A stretch of 35,782 nucleotides of DNA. Source: Lacticaseibacillus zeae DSM 20178 = KCTC 3804. GTDB lineage: Bacteria; Bacillota; Bacilli; Lactobacillales; Lactobacillaceae. Shown here piece after piece: positions 23,261 through 31,513 of the stretch. A program made the position numbers and the translations under genes. Location of the stretch: the NCBI RefSeq assembly GCF_000260435.1, contig NZ_BACQ01000010.1:1-35782 (forward strand). Reading direction: 5' to 3'. The notes under the pieces are model-generated. The model had not been told where the DNA came from. It did no database searches and saw only the letters and a list, made by a program, of their open reading frames with translations. Positions within the stretch are counted from its first letter, which is position 1, and each line of letters begins with the position of its first letter.

Positions 23261-23987
23261 TTTATTAGCCGGCAAAAGCGTCCGCTTAACGCAAGGCGAT
23301 TACCAACGCGTCAGTTTAAGCGCGGACCCGTTGGACCAGGTGGCACGGTTAAATGCTGCGGGTTTAACCCGTCTGCACTTGGTTGATTTAGACGGCGCAC
23401 GCGCCCAACAACCGATTAATCAAGCTGCCATCAAGACCATTCGCCAACACACCTCGGCGTTTATCGAACTTGGCGGCGGTATTCGCAATCTGGCAACGAT
23501 GAATGAATATCTGACAGCCGGTATTGATCGCCTTGTCCTCGGTTCCGTTGCCATTACGGATCCTGAAATGGTTGAGCAGGCGATTGCGCAATTTGGTTCA
23601 CGGCGAATTGTTGTCGGCATTGACGTTCGCTCTGGCAAAGTCGCCACAAACGGCTGGCTGACCACGACTCGGCAAAACGCCGTGGACGTGATGAAAACGA
23701 TGCAGGCAGCCGGTGTGCAAACAGTGATCGTGACCGATATTGGCCGGGATGGCACGATGCAAGGGCCAAATGTTAATTTACTCAGGACGCTTCAACACGC
23801 CATCCCTGAGATCAACATTGTGGCCAGTGGTGGTGTTCGGACGCTGACTGACTTAACCGCGTTGCGCACAGCCGGCATTCACGCGGCCATTATCGGCAAA
23901 GCGTGGCAAACCGGCGCCATCGAACTGAACAAGCTCAAAGAATTGGAGGATGACGATGCTGACCAAACGAATTATTCCATGCCTTGA
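23238..23987 (+). CDS. hisA: ProFAR isomerase (1-(5-phosphoribosyl)-5-[(5-phosphoribosylamino)methylideneamino]imidazole-4-carboxamide isomerase)
   Basis: This 249-residue half-barrel-duplicated TIM barrel opens the ProFAR ring (Amadori rearrangement). Catalytic Asp8 lies in [15 protein letters not shown] and the second acid in [14 protein letters not shown]; phosphate loops are LGGGIRN and ASGGVRT. It differs from the neighbouring HisF in the start PAIDL versus PCLDV. The ATG at 23238 lies inside the end of hisH with TAAGGAG upstream; its own end overlaps hisF by 32 bases. Confidence 0.95.
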   Translation: MQLYPAIDLLAGKSVRLTQGDYQRVSLSADPLDQVARLNAAGLTRLHLVDLDGARAQQPINQAAIKTIRQHTSAFIELGGGIRNLATMNEYLTAGIDRLVLGSVAITDPEMVEQAIAQFGSRRIVVGIDVRSGKVATNGWLTTTRQNAVDVMKTMQAAGVQTVIVTDIGRDGTMQGPNVNLLRTLQHAIPEINIVASGGVRTLTDLTALRTAGIHAAIIGKAWQTGAIELNKLKELEDDDADQTNYSMP

Positions 23988-24714
23988 TGTCGATCAGGGA
24001 CGGGTTAAAAAAGGCGTTCATTTCATTCAACTCAAAGATGTCGGCGACCCGGTTGCCATCGCCAAAGCTTATGAAGCTCAAGGAGCCGATGAACTTGTCT
24101 TTTTGGACATCACCGCCACGACTGATGCCCGCCAAACGATGACGCAAACAGTGGCCGCAGTGGCAGCGCAGGTTTTCATGCCACTCACGGTTGGTGGCGG
24201 GATTCGCTCAGTCGCCGATATGCATGACTTGTTACGGGCTGGAGCGGACAAGATTGCTTTAAACTCGGCCGCTGTGAAGCAGCCGGAACTTATCACGGCC
24301 GGTGCCGAGACATTCGGGAGTCAGGCGGTCGTAGTCGCCATTGACACCCGGTGGCAACCTGAGCGCCAACGCTATCAGGTCACAATTAATGGTGGCCGCA
24401 CGCCGATGGATCTCGATGCGATTCAGTGGGCCAAACAGGCAGTCGCTGCCGGAGCAGGCGAGCTATTGGTCACATCAATGGACGCCGATGGCACTCAGAA
24501 AGGCTTCGACTTAAACTTGTATCGCCAATTAAGTGCCGCGGTGACAGTTCCCATTGTCGCAAGCGGCGGTGCAGGTTCTGCTGAAGATTTCGTTGCCTTG
24601 TTCAAAGAGACCGCCGTTTCGGCCGGCCTCGCTGCATCGATTTTCCATTTTGGTCAATTAACCATCCCCAAAGTCAAAACGGTTTTGAAACAAGCAAAGG
24701 TGGCGGTTCGATGA
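23956..24714 (+). CDS. hisF: Imidazole glycerol phosphate synthase, cyclase subunit
   Basis: This 252-residue TIM barrel pairs with HisH to make imidazole glycerol phosphate and AICAR. It has the catalytic Asp11 in [16 protein letters not shown] and the second Asp in [13 protein letters not shown]; phosphate loops are VGGGIRS and ASGGAGS. Of two close ATGs I chose 23956, because TTGGAGG touches the earlier one directly but stands six bases from this one. It overlaps hisA by 32 bases and hisI by four. Confidence 0.95.
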   Translation: MLTKRIIPCLDVDQGRVKKGVHFIQLKDVGDPVAIAKAYEAQGADELVFLDITATTDARQTMTQTVAAVAAQVFMPLTVGGGIRSVADMHDLLRAGADKIALNSAAVKQPELITAGAETFGSQAVVVAIDTRWQPERQRYQVTINGGRTPMDLDAIQWAKQAVAAGAGELLVTSMDADGTQKGFDLNLYRQLSAAVTVPIVASGGAGSAEDFVALFKETAVSAGLAASIFHFGQLTIPKVKTVLKQAKVAVR

Positions 24715-25034
24715 TAACACTTGATTTTAAAAAGGGATCAGGATTGATCACAACGGTTATTCAAGATGTCCGAACCCAACAGGTTTTGATGGTGGCGTAC
24801 ATGAATGCTGAAAGTTTTGAGAAAACCCTGGCAACCGGCGAAACCTGGTTTTGGTCGCGCAGTCGCCAGAAGTTGTGGCACAAAGGTGAAACTAGCGGCA
24901 ACATTCAAAAAGTCCAATCGATCGCGGTTGACTGCGATGCAGACACATTGTTGATATCGGTTCTACCCGCCGGCCCTGCCTGCCACACTGGGCACACAAG
25001 TTGTTTTTATCGTTCTTATGCAAGAAAGGAATGA
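24711..25034 (+). CDS. hisI: Phosphoribosyl-AMP cyclohydrolase
   Basis: This 107-residue protein has the PRA-CH signature: [36 protein letters not shown], and the zinc/magnesium residues in VDCDADTLL and [12 protein letters not shown]. It hydrolyses the adenine ring of PR-AMP. Here it is separate from the pyrophosphatase HisE, which follows six bases later, whereas many bacteria have a HisIE fusion. Start overlaps hisF by four bases. Confidence 0.95.
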   Translation: MITLDFKKGSGLITTVIQDVRTQQVLMVAYMNAESFEKTLATGETWFWSRSRQKLWHKGETSGNIQKVQSIAVDCDADTLLISVLPAGPACHTGHTSCFYRSYARKE

Positions 25035-25040
25035 CCTGCC

Positions 25041-25373
25041 ATGACAGCTGCCAAACAAAGTATCACCGAACTATATGAACTCATCAAAGACCGCCAAACC
25101 CAGCCAATTCCCGGTTCCTATACGGATTATCTCTTCACCAAAGGACTCGACAAGATTCTAAAAAAAGTCGGCGAAGAAAGCACCGAGGTCATTGTCGCTG
25201 CCAAAAATCCTGATGACGCCGCCTTCATCCTCGAAGTCGCTGATTTGACTTATCACGTTCTGGTGTTGATGGTTGAACGGGGTATTAAGCTTGATCAGAT
25301 CGAAGCGGAATTGGCAAGTCGGGAAGGGAAAATGAGTCGTCTGAAGGAACGCAGCAGCATCAATAAATATTGA
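25041..25373 (+). CDS. hisE: Phosphoribosyl-ATP pyrophosphatase
   Basis: This 110-residue all-alpha protein of the MazG-like fold converts PR-ATP to PR-AMP. The acidic motif is [17 protein letters not shown] followed by [16 protein letters not shown], where E and D residues bind magnesium. The start after AAGAAAGG is clear. A hairpin follows before the second hisC, so transcription of hisC may be partly separate. Confidence 0.94.
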   Translation: MTAAKQSITELYELIKDRQTQPIPGSYTDYLFTKGLDKILKKVGEESTEVIVAAKNPDDAAFILEVADLTYHVLVLMVERGIKLDQIEAELASREGKMSRLKERSSINKY

Positions 25374-25382
25374 CGGCTGAAT

Positions 25383-25424
25383 AGCCAGTGGGCGTCATAC
25401 ATCTAACGACACTGGCTCACGCTC
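25383..25424 (-). repeat. Structured repeat element, degenerate short copy (minus strand)
   Basis: Read on the minus strand, GAGCGTGAGCCAG matches copy C over 13 bases and TTAGA follows after exactly 18 bases, as in all full copies. The core is gone and the closing arm CACTGGCT pairs with the opening arm, so the outer stem is preserved. Confidence 0.55.
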
Positions 25425-25432
25425 GTTTTTTT
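25383..25432 (+). terminator. Hairpin after hisE, possible weak terminator
   Basis: AGCCAGTG (25383-25390) and CACTGGCT (25410-25417) form a perfect eight-base-pair stem. Seven T residues lie at 25426-25432, but eight bases separate stem and T-tract, so termination may be weak or partial and hisC may still be reached by read-through. The hairpin is made from a minus-strand derivative of the repeat element. Confidence 0.5.
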
Positions 25433-25448
25433 ACAAGGAGGAAGAACT

Positions 25449-26540
25449 GTGCTTAAACATACCGTTAAGCATTTAAAACCTTATACCCCAGAAAAACCGC
25501 TGGATGATTTGAAAAAAGAGTTAGGTTTAACCAACCTGGTCCGAATGTCGGCAAACGAAAATCCTTTTGGTACCAGTCCTGAAGTGAAACAGGCGGTGGC
25601 TAACTGGAACTTTGCCCAAAGTCGTGATTATCCGGATGGTAACGCGAGCCAGTTGCGCATGGCGGTGGCTAACCAACTTCATGTTGCGAGTGAGCAGCTG
25701 GTGTTTGGTAACGGTCTTGACGAAGTGATTGCCTTAATTGCCCGAACCTTTTTGGAACCGGGGGATGAAGTTGTCGAGCCTTGGCCGACATTTTCCGAAT
25801 ACCGGTTGCATGCCGAAATTGAAGGCGCCAAGGTGGTGGATGTCCCGATTCAGTCCGAAACCGGCAACTTCGATCTAGCCGCGATGGTGCAGGCTATCAC
25901 ACCCCGAACAAAGCTGGTATGGTTATGTAATCCGAACAATCCCACAGGTACACTGCTGTCACTGACGGCATTAACCCGGTTCATGCGCCAAGTGCCGGAA
26001 AATGTACTGGTTCTGGTCGATGAAGCTTATATTGAGTTTACCGACGATTATCCCGCCACAAGTGCAATCAGCCTGCTGCCGCAATTTGATAATCTGGTTG
26101 TCCTACGCACTTTTTCCAAAATCTACGGGTTGGCTAATTTTCGCGTTGGTTTTGGCATTTTCCCGAAGCAACTGGTTACCTATCTTCAGTCGGTGCGCTT
26201 ACCTTATAACCTCAGTGCCATTGCGCAATTAAGTGCACAGGCTGCACTGGCTGATCAGGCATTTGTTCAGACTACGCGAAGCCGCGTTCAGCAGGCACGT
26301 CGCAGCTGGGAAACTTTTTTGACCGATAATGCCTTGCCGCATTACACCAGCCAAACGAACTTTCAATTCTTTCAGGCGCCACAAAACCAAGCACACGCCC
26401 TCAAGCAGGTATTGCTTCAGCACGGCTTTCTTGTTCGTGACGGACTCATGCCTGGCTGGTTAAGGATCACTTTTGGAACAGCCGAGCAGAATCAAGCCGT
26501 CCAACAAGTTATTCAGGCGTTTCAGACGAATCTTCACTGA
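25449..26540 (+). CDS. hisC: Histidinol-phosphate aminotransferase
   Basis: This 363-residue PLP enzyme transaminates imidazole acetol phosphate to histidinol phosphate with glutamate. It has SANENPFGTSP near residue 35, WLCNPNNPTGT, VLVDEAYIEF, the PLP lysine in RTFSKIYGLANFRVGF, and the C-terminal PGWLRITFGT. It starts with GTG, supported by AAGGAGG eight bases upstream. The position at the end of the his cluster and PTFSEYR (versus PTYPEYQ in the copy at 17057) make it the better candidate for the biosynthetic HisC. Close paralog of that gene. Confidence 0.92.
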   Translation: MLKHTVKHLKPYTPEKPLDDLKKELGLTNLVRMSANENPFGTSPEVKQAVANWNFAQSRDYPDGNASQLRMAVANQLHVASEQLVFGNGLDEVIALIARTFLEPGDEVVEPWPTFSEYRLHAEIEGAKVVDVPIQSETGNFDLAAMVQAITPRTKLVWLCNPNNPTGTLLSLTALTRFMRQVPENVLVLVDEAYIEFTDDYPATSAISLLPQFDNLVVLRTFSKIYGLANFRVGFGIFPKQLVTYLQSVRLPYNLSAIAQLSAQAALADQAFVQTTRSRVQQARRSWETFLTDNALPHYTSQTNFQFFQAPQNQAHALKQVLLQHGFLVRDGLMPGWLRITFGTAEQNQAVQQVIQAFQTNLH

Positions 26541-26691
26541 GGGTAAAAATCGAATCAAACTTTAAGATCATTGCCTCGCATTACTTGGGATCAACTCAGA
26601 CGCCGTCACCAGGGTCAATGAGTTTGGCACCGGAACGATTCAGAAGTAAACTGAAGACGTACCTTAATACTTCTGAAAGGAAGTTTTTCAA

Positions 26692-27489
26692 GTGAAAATT
26701 GCTAACATTGGCAGTCAGCCGCATCTGATCACGTCAGCATCGACTGCACAACCGATTACGAATGCATCGGATGTGTTAACCGCCTTAACCCAGTCCGCAT
26801 CATTAACGCTCGGATCGACCCTTCAGTTTACCGCTGACCAGCTGGAAGCACCTATCACGACCAGCCAGCAGATTTTTGCGATCGGGATGAACTTTTTGGA
26901 TCACTCGCAGGAAATCCACATCAAGCTGCCAACGGTTCCAAGCGTTTTTACCAAATTCAGCAGCTCATTGGCCAAGCCGACTGCCACTGTACGCATGCAT
27001 GGGCCCAAAACCGACTGGGAAACCGAGTTAGTCGTAGTGATCGGGGTAGGTGGGCGCGATATTCCTGAAGGCGAGGCGATGCGTCATGTTGCCGGCTGGA
27101 TGGTCGGTGAAGATTTAAGCGACCGGGCGGTTCAGTTTGCCAATGCGGAACCGCAATTTTCTTTGGCAAAGTCGTTTCAAAATTATTCTCCCATCGGCCC
27201 GTGGATCACATCACCTGACGAAATCGCCAATCTGGACCGGCTGCAAATCACGACAACGGTCAATGGTCAGGTGATGCAGCAGGCAAGTCTGGACCAACTG
27301 ATTTTTAAAGTGCCGACGTTAATCCATTATCTTAGTGGGATTGTGGCGTTGCAGCCAGGCGATCTCATCTTCACCGGAACGCCGAGTGATACAGGGGTTG
27401 GCCGCGATCCGCAAGTCTTTTTGAAGCCTGGCGATCAAGTGACAGCGGCGATTACAGAATTAGGTGCATTACAATTGACGATGGCATAG
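26692..27489 (+). CDS. Fumarylacetoacetate hydrolase family protein
   Basis: This 265-residue protein has the FAH fold: IFAIGMNFLDHSQEI (entry loop), a metal-binding pair in DWETELVVVIG, and GWMVGEDLSDRAVQFA, then LIHYLSGIVALQPGDLIFTGTPSDTGVG, the most conserved FAH stretch. Members cleave C-C bonds in, or decarboxylate, beta-keto acids such as oxaloacetate or acylpyruvates; the substrate cannot be told here. The start is GTG with GAAAGGAAG upstream. A CAGAAGTA/TACTTCTG hairpin (26641-26673) overlaps the leader. No pathway partners are adjacent. Confidence 0.85.
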   Translation: MKIANIGSQPHLITSASTAQPITNASDVLTALTQSASLTLGSTLQFTADQLEAPITTSQQIFAIGMNFLDHSQEIHIKLPTVPSVFTKFSSSLAKPTATVRMHGPKTDWETELVVVIGVGGRDIPEGEAMRHVAGWMVGEDLSDRAVQFANAEPQFSLAKSFQNYSPIGPWITSPDEIANLDRLQITTTVNGQVMQQASLDQLIFKVPTLIHYLSGIVALQPGDLIFTGTPSDTGVGRDPQVFLKPGDQVTAAITELGALQLTMA

Positions 27490-27595
27490 CAGGCTAATGA
27501 TGGCGTTTCCATTTTTCTTATAAGGCCTATACCATTTTTAAATATCACTAGGAAAACGCCAACATTTAGCGTATCCTAAAGATGTTCAAAAACAT

Positions 27596-27631
27596 TAACG
27601 CGTTCCCAGGTGTAGAAGCCGGCGCGCGCTC
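27596..27631 (-). repeat. Structured repeat element, deleted copy (minus strand)
   Basis: On the minus strand it reads GAGCGCGCGCCGGC, 13 of 14 bases as in copy B, a short remnant TTCTACACCTGG, and then GAACGCGTTA, identical to the end of copy C. It appears to have lost most of the core. It lies in the 163-base gap between the FAH and nitroreductase genes. Confidence 0.5.
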
Positions 27632-27652
27632 ACAATCTAAGAGGTGAATTTG

Positions 27653-28288
27653 ATGTTGGAAAATAATAACTTTGATGAAGTCGTCATGAAACGCCACACT
27701 GCACGCGAATTTGATCCGGAAATTACTATCAGCAAAGGCGAATTGCTGCAAATGATCACCTATGCGACAAAAGCGCCAAGCGCACTCAACATGCAACCGA
27801 CCCGTTTTGTCGTGGCCCAAAGTAACGCAGCAAAAGAAAAAATCGCCAGCGTGGCCGGAACTAATGCACCGGAAATTCTGTCCGCATCCGCGGTTGTGCT
27901 GGTCGGTGGTGAATTGGATTTAGGGCCATTTGAAACAGAACTGTTCAAGCGAGCAGCGGCAGCAGGTTTGCTGACCGACCGCGCCATCGAGCATCAAAAA
28001 CCCATGATCGAGAATCTGGTGGCATCTTTCCAGACCGACAAACAGGCGTTGCGTGAATTCATCATTCAAAACAGCAGTCTGGCCGCAATGTCCTTCATGT
28101 TGGCTGCGCGCGCTTATGGTTATGAAACCGGCGCCATGACTGGCTTTGATCACGAGAAAATCCTACCGGCACTGGATCTTGATCCTGAGCACTTCATGCC
28201 GACGCTGCTTATCGCGGTGGGTAAGCCTAAGAGCGCGCCGGACTCACTTTATCGGATCCCAGCAAGCAAAGTCACCTTTTTTAAATAA
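27653..28288 (+). CDS. Nitroreductase family FMN oxidoreductase
   Basis: This 211-residue protein has the nitroreductase pattern: MKRHTAREFDPE with the FMN-phosphate arginines, a SALNMQPTRFVV stretch after ATKAP, and SLAAMSFMLAARAYGYETGAMTGFD near the C-terminal third. Members reduce nitro compounds, quinones or flavins with NAD(P)H; the physiological substrate is unknown. I chose the ATG at 27653 with AAGAGGTG upstream; an earlier GTG overlaps that ribosome site. A bidirectional terminator follows. Confidence 0.87.
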   Translation: MLENNNFDEVVMKRHTAREFDPEITISKGELLQMITYATKAPSALNMQPTRFVVAQSNAAKEKIASVAGTNAPEILSASAVVLVGGELDLGPFETELFKRAAAAGLLTDRAIEHQKPMIENLVASFQTDKQALREFIIQNSSLAAMSFMLAARAYGYETGAMTGFDHEKILPALDLDPEHFMPTLLIAVGKPKSAPDSLYRIPASKVTFFK

Positions 28289-28386
28289 ACATATCACTCG
28301 AAATGATCTGCAGGGGGAAGCCATGGTGATCGAATTAACGTAACGTCTTTTACCAGCAACTCTTCAGCGATTTTAAGCTCGAGTAG

Positions 28387-28443
28387 AAAAATGCTTCATC
28401 ACATATCGAGCCGTTGCCCGACCCATTGTGATGAAGCATTTTT
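28387..28443. terminator. Bidirectional terminator between nitroreductase and MFS genes
   Basis: AAAAATGCTTCATCACA and TGTGATGAAGCATTTTT form a perfect 17-base-pair stem, with an A-run and T-run on either side, placed between two convergent genes. Confidence 0.9.
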
Positions 28444-28472
28444 GAATACAACATAATCGCCAGCATGCGTTG

Positions 28473-29675
28473 CTACCAACTCAATTTTTTTAACCGCTGC
28501 CAGAACCAGTAGGCAACGCCAATTAATAATAGCCCCGTGACGATGAAGATCCATCCGATCGGCACCCGATCTGCCAATGGCCCATATGCCAACATCGCCA
28601 GCGGATAGATGCCGGTCGACAGGATCGCCCATAGCGAGAAGACCCGGCCCAGTTTGTCTGCCGGCACATTTTCCTGCAGGTAAATTGTCTGACCGGCTTG
28701 AATCAATGGATAAAAAATGCCGGAAATAAACATGAAGAACAGATAAGTGATGAATGGCTGCTTCAGTCCCATTTCCGCAAACGCAATCCCGCTGCCGGCA
28801 AACCCAATGGCGATGAGACCAAGCTGATCGCGAAACTTTTTGTGACGGGCAATAAATAGGCCACCCAAACCGGCACCGATTGTCCACGACCATTCGTTGA
28901 ACGTCAAATACCAGACTTCCGAACCAAATGTCCGATTCACATACAACGTTGATAGTTGCGAGGAAGGAGCAATTAAAATAAAGGCTGCGCCGGTGAACAA
29001 CATGAATGCCAGCAGCAACGGTGTGTTCCCCACGTAACGCAGGCCAGCAAGGATCCCGTTTTGACGTTTGCTGGCTCGATCCCGGCGTGCAGTTGGCGTC
29101 GGTACATGAACTACACTTAGGCAAAGTACCGCTAACGCCGCAGTCAAGGCATCAATGACGAAAATCCAGAAGATTCCCAAATCGCTTAAAATATAGCCTG
29201 CCAATAACGGTGACATCACCAGCATTGCCGCCATCAAAATCTGATTGTAGCCATTCACCCGCGTAATTTGTTTGGCTGGCACCAGTTGCGGCAATAAGGC
29301 ATTGGCCGCCGGATTTTCCAGTCCGTTACCGAAGCTGCGGATCACAGCAATCACCAACAACAGCCATAGTTCCTGGGTCACAAAAGCAAACACGTAGGCA
29401 ACAACGAGGGTCAAAACCGTGACTGCAACGGCAGAGAGAACAATCAGCCATTTTCGGTTATACCGATCTGCCAAAACACCAGCGGATAAGGAGATTAAAA
29501 TTGCCGGTAACGAGGTAGCCAATGACACATACGTCATCCACGCCCCTGAAGACGTTTTTAAGGCAATGTCCCAAAGCACCGCAAAAAAGACGGTTGAGGT
29601 ACCGAAAACAAATAAATTTTGACTCAACAGAAAGGCCGCCGTTTGTCCTTGCCAGCCGATTTTTGATTGTCCCAA
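28473..29675 (-). CDS. MFS transporter (probable efflux, MefA/MFS_3-like)
   Basis: This protein of about 400 residues has 12 expected membrane segments. It shows the MFS motif A-like GVLADRYNRKWLIVLSA after the second segment and a matching GPLADRVPIGWIF late in the protein. The layout resembles the macrolide-efflux-like MFS_3 group, so drug or metabolite export is plausible, substrate unknown. I place the start at the TTG at 29675, because AGGTGG lies five bases before it; a GTG three codons earlier has no ribosome site. It is divergent from the response regulator gene. Confidence 0.82.
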   Translation of the reverse strand: MGQSKIGWQGQTAAFLLSQNLFVFGTSTVFFAVLWDIALKTSSGAWMTYVSLATSLPAILISLSAGVLADRYNRKWLIVLSAVAVTVLTLVVAYVFAFVTQELWLLLVIAVIRSFGNGLENPAANALLPQLVPAKQITRVNGYNQILMAAMLVMSPLLAGYILSDLGIFWIFVIDALTAALAVLCLSVVHVPTPTARRDRASKRQNGILAGLRYVGNTPLLLAFMLFTGAAFILIAPSSQLSTLYVNRTFGSEVWYLTFNEWSWTIGAGLGGLFIARHKKFRDQLGLIAIGFAGSGIAFAEMGLKQPFITYLFFMFISGIFYPLIQAGQTIYLQENVPADKLGRVFSLWAILSTGIYPLAMLAYGPLADRVPIGWIFIVTGLLLIGVAYWFWQRLKKLSW

Positions 29676-29696
29676 CCTTACCACCTGAAATCAGTT

Positions 29697-29726
29697 AAAA
29701 TAGAAACTGACTTTAGTGTAAATCAA
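29697..29726 (-). promoter_or_regulatory. Likely promoter of the MFS gene
   Basis: On the minus strand TTGATT (29726-29721) and TATTTT (29702-29697) are spaced by 18 bases. It lies in the 91-base divergent region shared with the response regulator gene, whose own promoter I could not define. Confidence 0.4.
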
Positions 29727-29766
29727 AAGATCAAAAAAACCCACGAATCACCACGAAGGGAGCGCA

Positions 29767-30468
29767 ATGAGCATGCCCCAAAAAATTTTTATTGTTGAAG
29801 ACGATGATGTAATCGCTAAAACGATCGCCAATTACCTGAATCGCTGGGCGTTCACGGTCAGCCTGGTTAAAAAGTTTGACCAAGTCGATGAAGAGATTCG
29901 CGCCGCGGCACCGGATCTCGTGATCATGGACATCAGTCTGCCGTATTTTAACGGCTTTCACTGGCTGAGCGAGCTGCGCAAACATAGCAACGTCCCGGTG
30001 ATTTTTTTAACGAGTTCCGGCGATGATATGAATCTGGTGATGGCTATGAATCTGGGGGCCGATGACTTTTTGGCCAAGCCGATCGAATTACCGGTTTTGT
30101 TGGCAAAGATTCAGGGGATGTTACGACGGACTTATCAGTATCAGCAAACCGAAACCAATTTAACCCACGACGATTTCACGCTGGTGCCAACCGATAATCA
30201 GCTTCGTTCACCAGCAGGCGTGCTGGACATCACCCCCACCGAGACGAAACTGTTGAGCCTTTTGTTTAGTGCCAATGGCGAAGTCGTGACCCGCGAAGCC
30301 ATGATCGAAAAGCTTTGGGAAGGTGACGAGTTTATCGACCGCAATGCTTTGGCCGTGAATATGAATCGGCTGCGCAAGAAAGTTGCACCGGTTGGCCTGG
30401 CGCAACTGATCGAGACGGTCAAGGGCAAAGGTTACCGGTTGGCCAGCAAGGAGGCCGGCCATGATTAA
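29767..30468 (+). CDS. OmpR-family response regulator (BceR-like)
   Basis: This 233-residue regulator has a receiver domain with acidic pocket Glu11-Asp12, phosphoacceptor Asp55 in LVIMDISLPYFNG, the TSS switch and Lys in LAKPIELP, followed by a winged-helix domain (TPTETKLLSLLF ... IETVKGKGYRL). FNGFHWLSELR is typical of BceR-type regulators. It is expected to be phosphorylated by the kinase that overlaps it by eight bases, and to activate the ABC transporter downstream. GAAGGGAG precedes the ATG; a second ATG two codons later is also possible. Confidence 0.9.
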   Translation: MSMPQKIFIVEDDDVIAKTIANYLNRWAFTVSLVKKFDQVDEEIRAAAPDLVIMDISLPYFNGFHWLSELRKHSNVPVIFLTSSGDDMNLVMAMNLGADDFLAKPIELPVLLAKIQGMLRRTYQYQQTETNLTHDDFTLVPTDNQLRSPAGVLDITPTETKLLSLLFSANGEVVTREAMIEKLWEGDEFIDRNALAVNMNRLRKKVAPVGLAQLIETVKGKGYRLASKEAGHD

Positions 30469-31420
30469 GGCTTATTACCATGCACGCTGGATGGTTTGGT
30501 TAAGCCTGCTCACATTGCTGCTGACCGGTTTATTGGCGAATTGGCTGGTGAATGTCTCAATTGAGGTCATCCTTAATATGTGGCTGTTCGCCCTTATTCC
30601 GTTACTCGTGATTGGCGGTTACGATCTGTGGCGTTTTAACCGGGAATGGCAACAATTGCAAGGGGATGTTTCGTTGCTGGACGCTACTCAAATCACCGGT
30701 CCGTTGAGCCGCGCGTATTACCAAAAAATCCAGGCATTGCAACAGACTGTGCGAAAAAATAGCGACACCTACCGCGATCGCGAGCAGGAAATGTTAGACA
30801 CCTTGCAGTTGTGGACGCACCAAATCAAAACGCCGCTAACGGCTTTGGATTTGCTACTGCAGGTAGAACCGGTCAATGCAAACGACGCCCGGCTGGAAAT
30901 CAGCAAAATCAATCGCTATCTAACAGTGATGTTAAACTACCTCAAACTAACCACGCTCAACACCGATCTGGTTTTAACCGAAGTGGCGTTAAAACCGCTT
31001 GTCAACGAAACCGTCCGCGATCTGGCCAAGTTGTTTATTGCCAAAGATTTAACGGTCTCCGTCGAAGCGTTGCCAACCGTTGTTAGTGATAGCCAGTGGT
31101 TGCGTTTTATTTTTGAACAACTCTTAACGAACGCCATTAAGTACACGCCGCGCGGGTCCATCCGGATTTACGCAAAAGGGGATGCGGTTTTTGTCGCCGA
31201 CACCGGTATCGGGATTTTGCCGGAAGACCTGCCGCGGATTTTTGAACAAGGCTATTCCGGCTATAACGGACGCGCTAATCAAAAGGCTAGTGGATTGGGC
31301 TTATTCCTTAGCCGTCAGATTGCCGAGAAATTAGGCTTGCGGTTAACGGTGACGTCAAAAGTCGGCGTTGGCAGTACGTTTGCGATCCATTTTCCCCAAA
31401 CCCGATGGCTGGCAGAGTAA
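30461..31420 (+). CDS. Intramembrane-sensing histidine kinase (BceS-like)
   Basis: This 319-residue kinase has two N-terminal membrane segments (about 12-30 and 36-54) joined by only about five outside residues, so it has no real extracellular sensor. His120 in LQLWTHQIKTPL is the phosphorylation site; EQLLTNAIKYT, VADTGIGI and ASGLGLFLS are the N, G1 and G2 boxes of the ATPase domain. Kinases of this type read the state of their partner ABC permease, here encoded just downstream, when it meets cell-wall-active peptides. Confidence 0.92.
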   Translation: MIKAYYHARWMVWLSLLTLLLTGLLANWLVNVSIEVILNMWLFALIPLLVIGGYDLWRFNREWQQLQGDVSLLDATQITGPLSRAYYQKIQALQQTVRKNSDTYRDREQEMLDTLQLWTHQIKTPLTALDLLLQVEPVNANDARLEISKINRYLTVMLNYLKLTTLNTDLVLTEVALKPLVNETVRDLAKLFIAKDLTVSVEALPTVVSDSQWLRFIFEQLLTNAIKYTPRGSIRIYAKGDAVFVADTGIGILPEDLPRIFEQGYSGYNGRANQKASGLGLFLSRQIAEKLGLRLTVTSKVGVGSTFAIHFPQTRWLAE

Positions 31421-31424
31421 GTCA

Positions 31425-31463
31425 GCTTACCAGCTTGTAAGCATCCGCAGCCGACTGTAAGTA
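31425..31463 (+). promoter_or_regulatory. BceR-like operator and promoter of the ABC transporter genes
   Basis: TTACC-AGCT-TGTAA (31427-31440) fits the BceR-type site TNACA-N4-TGTAA with one mismatch and lies in a perfect six-base inverted repeat (GCTTAC/GTAAGC). A second TGTAAG occurs 20 bases further. A weak promoter may follow (TTGTAA, 17 bases, TAAGTA). This would give the transporter its own induced transcript, separate from the regulator genes. Confidence 0.5.
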
Positions 31464-31513
31464 GTTTTAGGGTGCCATCCCTTTTAAGCTAGTCAGTGAA
31501 AGGGGAAGATCAC

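Noticed and set aside
28320-28343. Six-codon reading frame MVIELT after the nitroreductase gene, with a GGGGG ribosome-like site
   Set aside because: Too short to support as a gene and no downstream attenuated gene on that strand.
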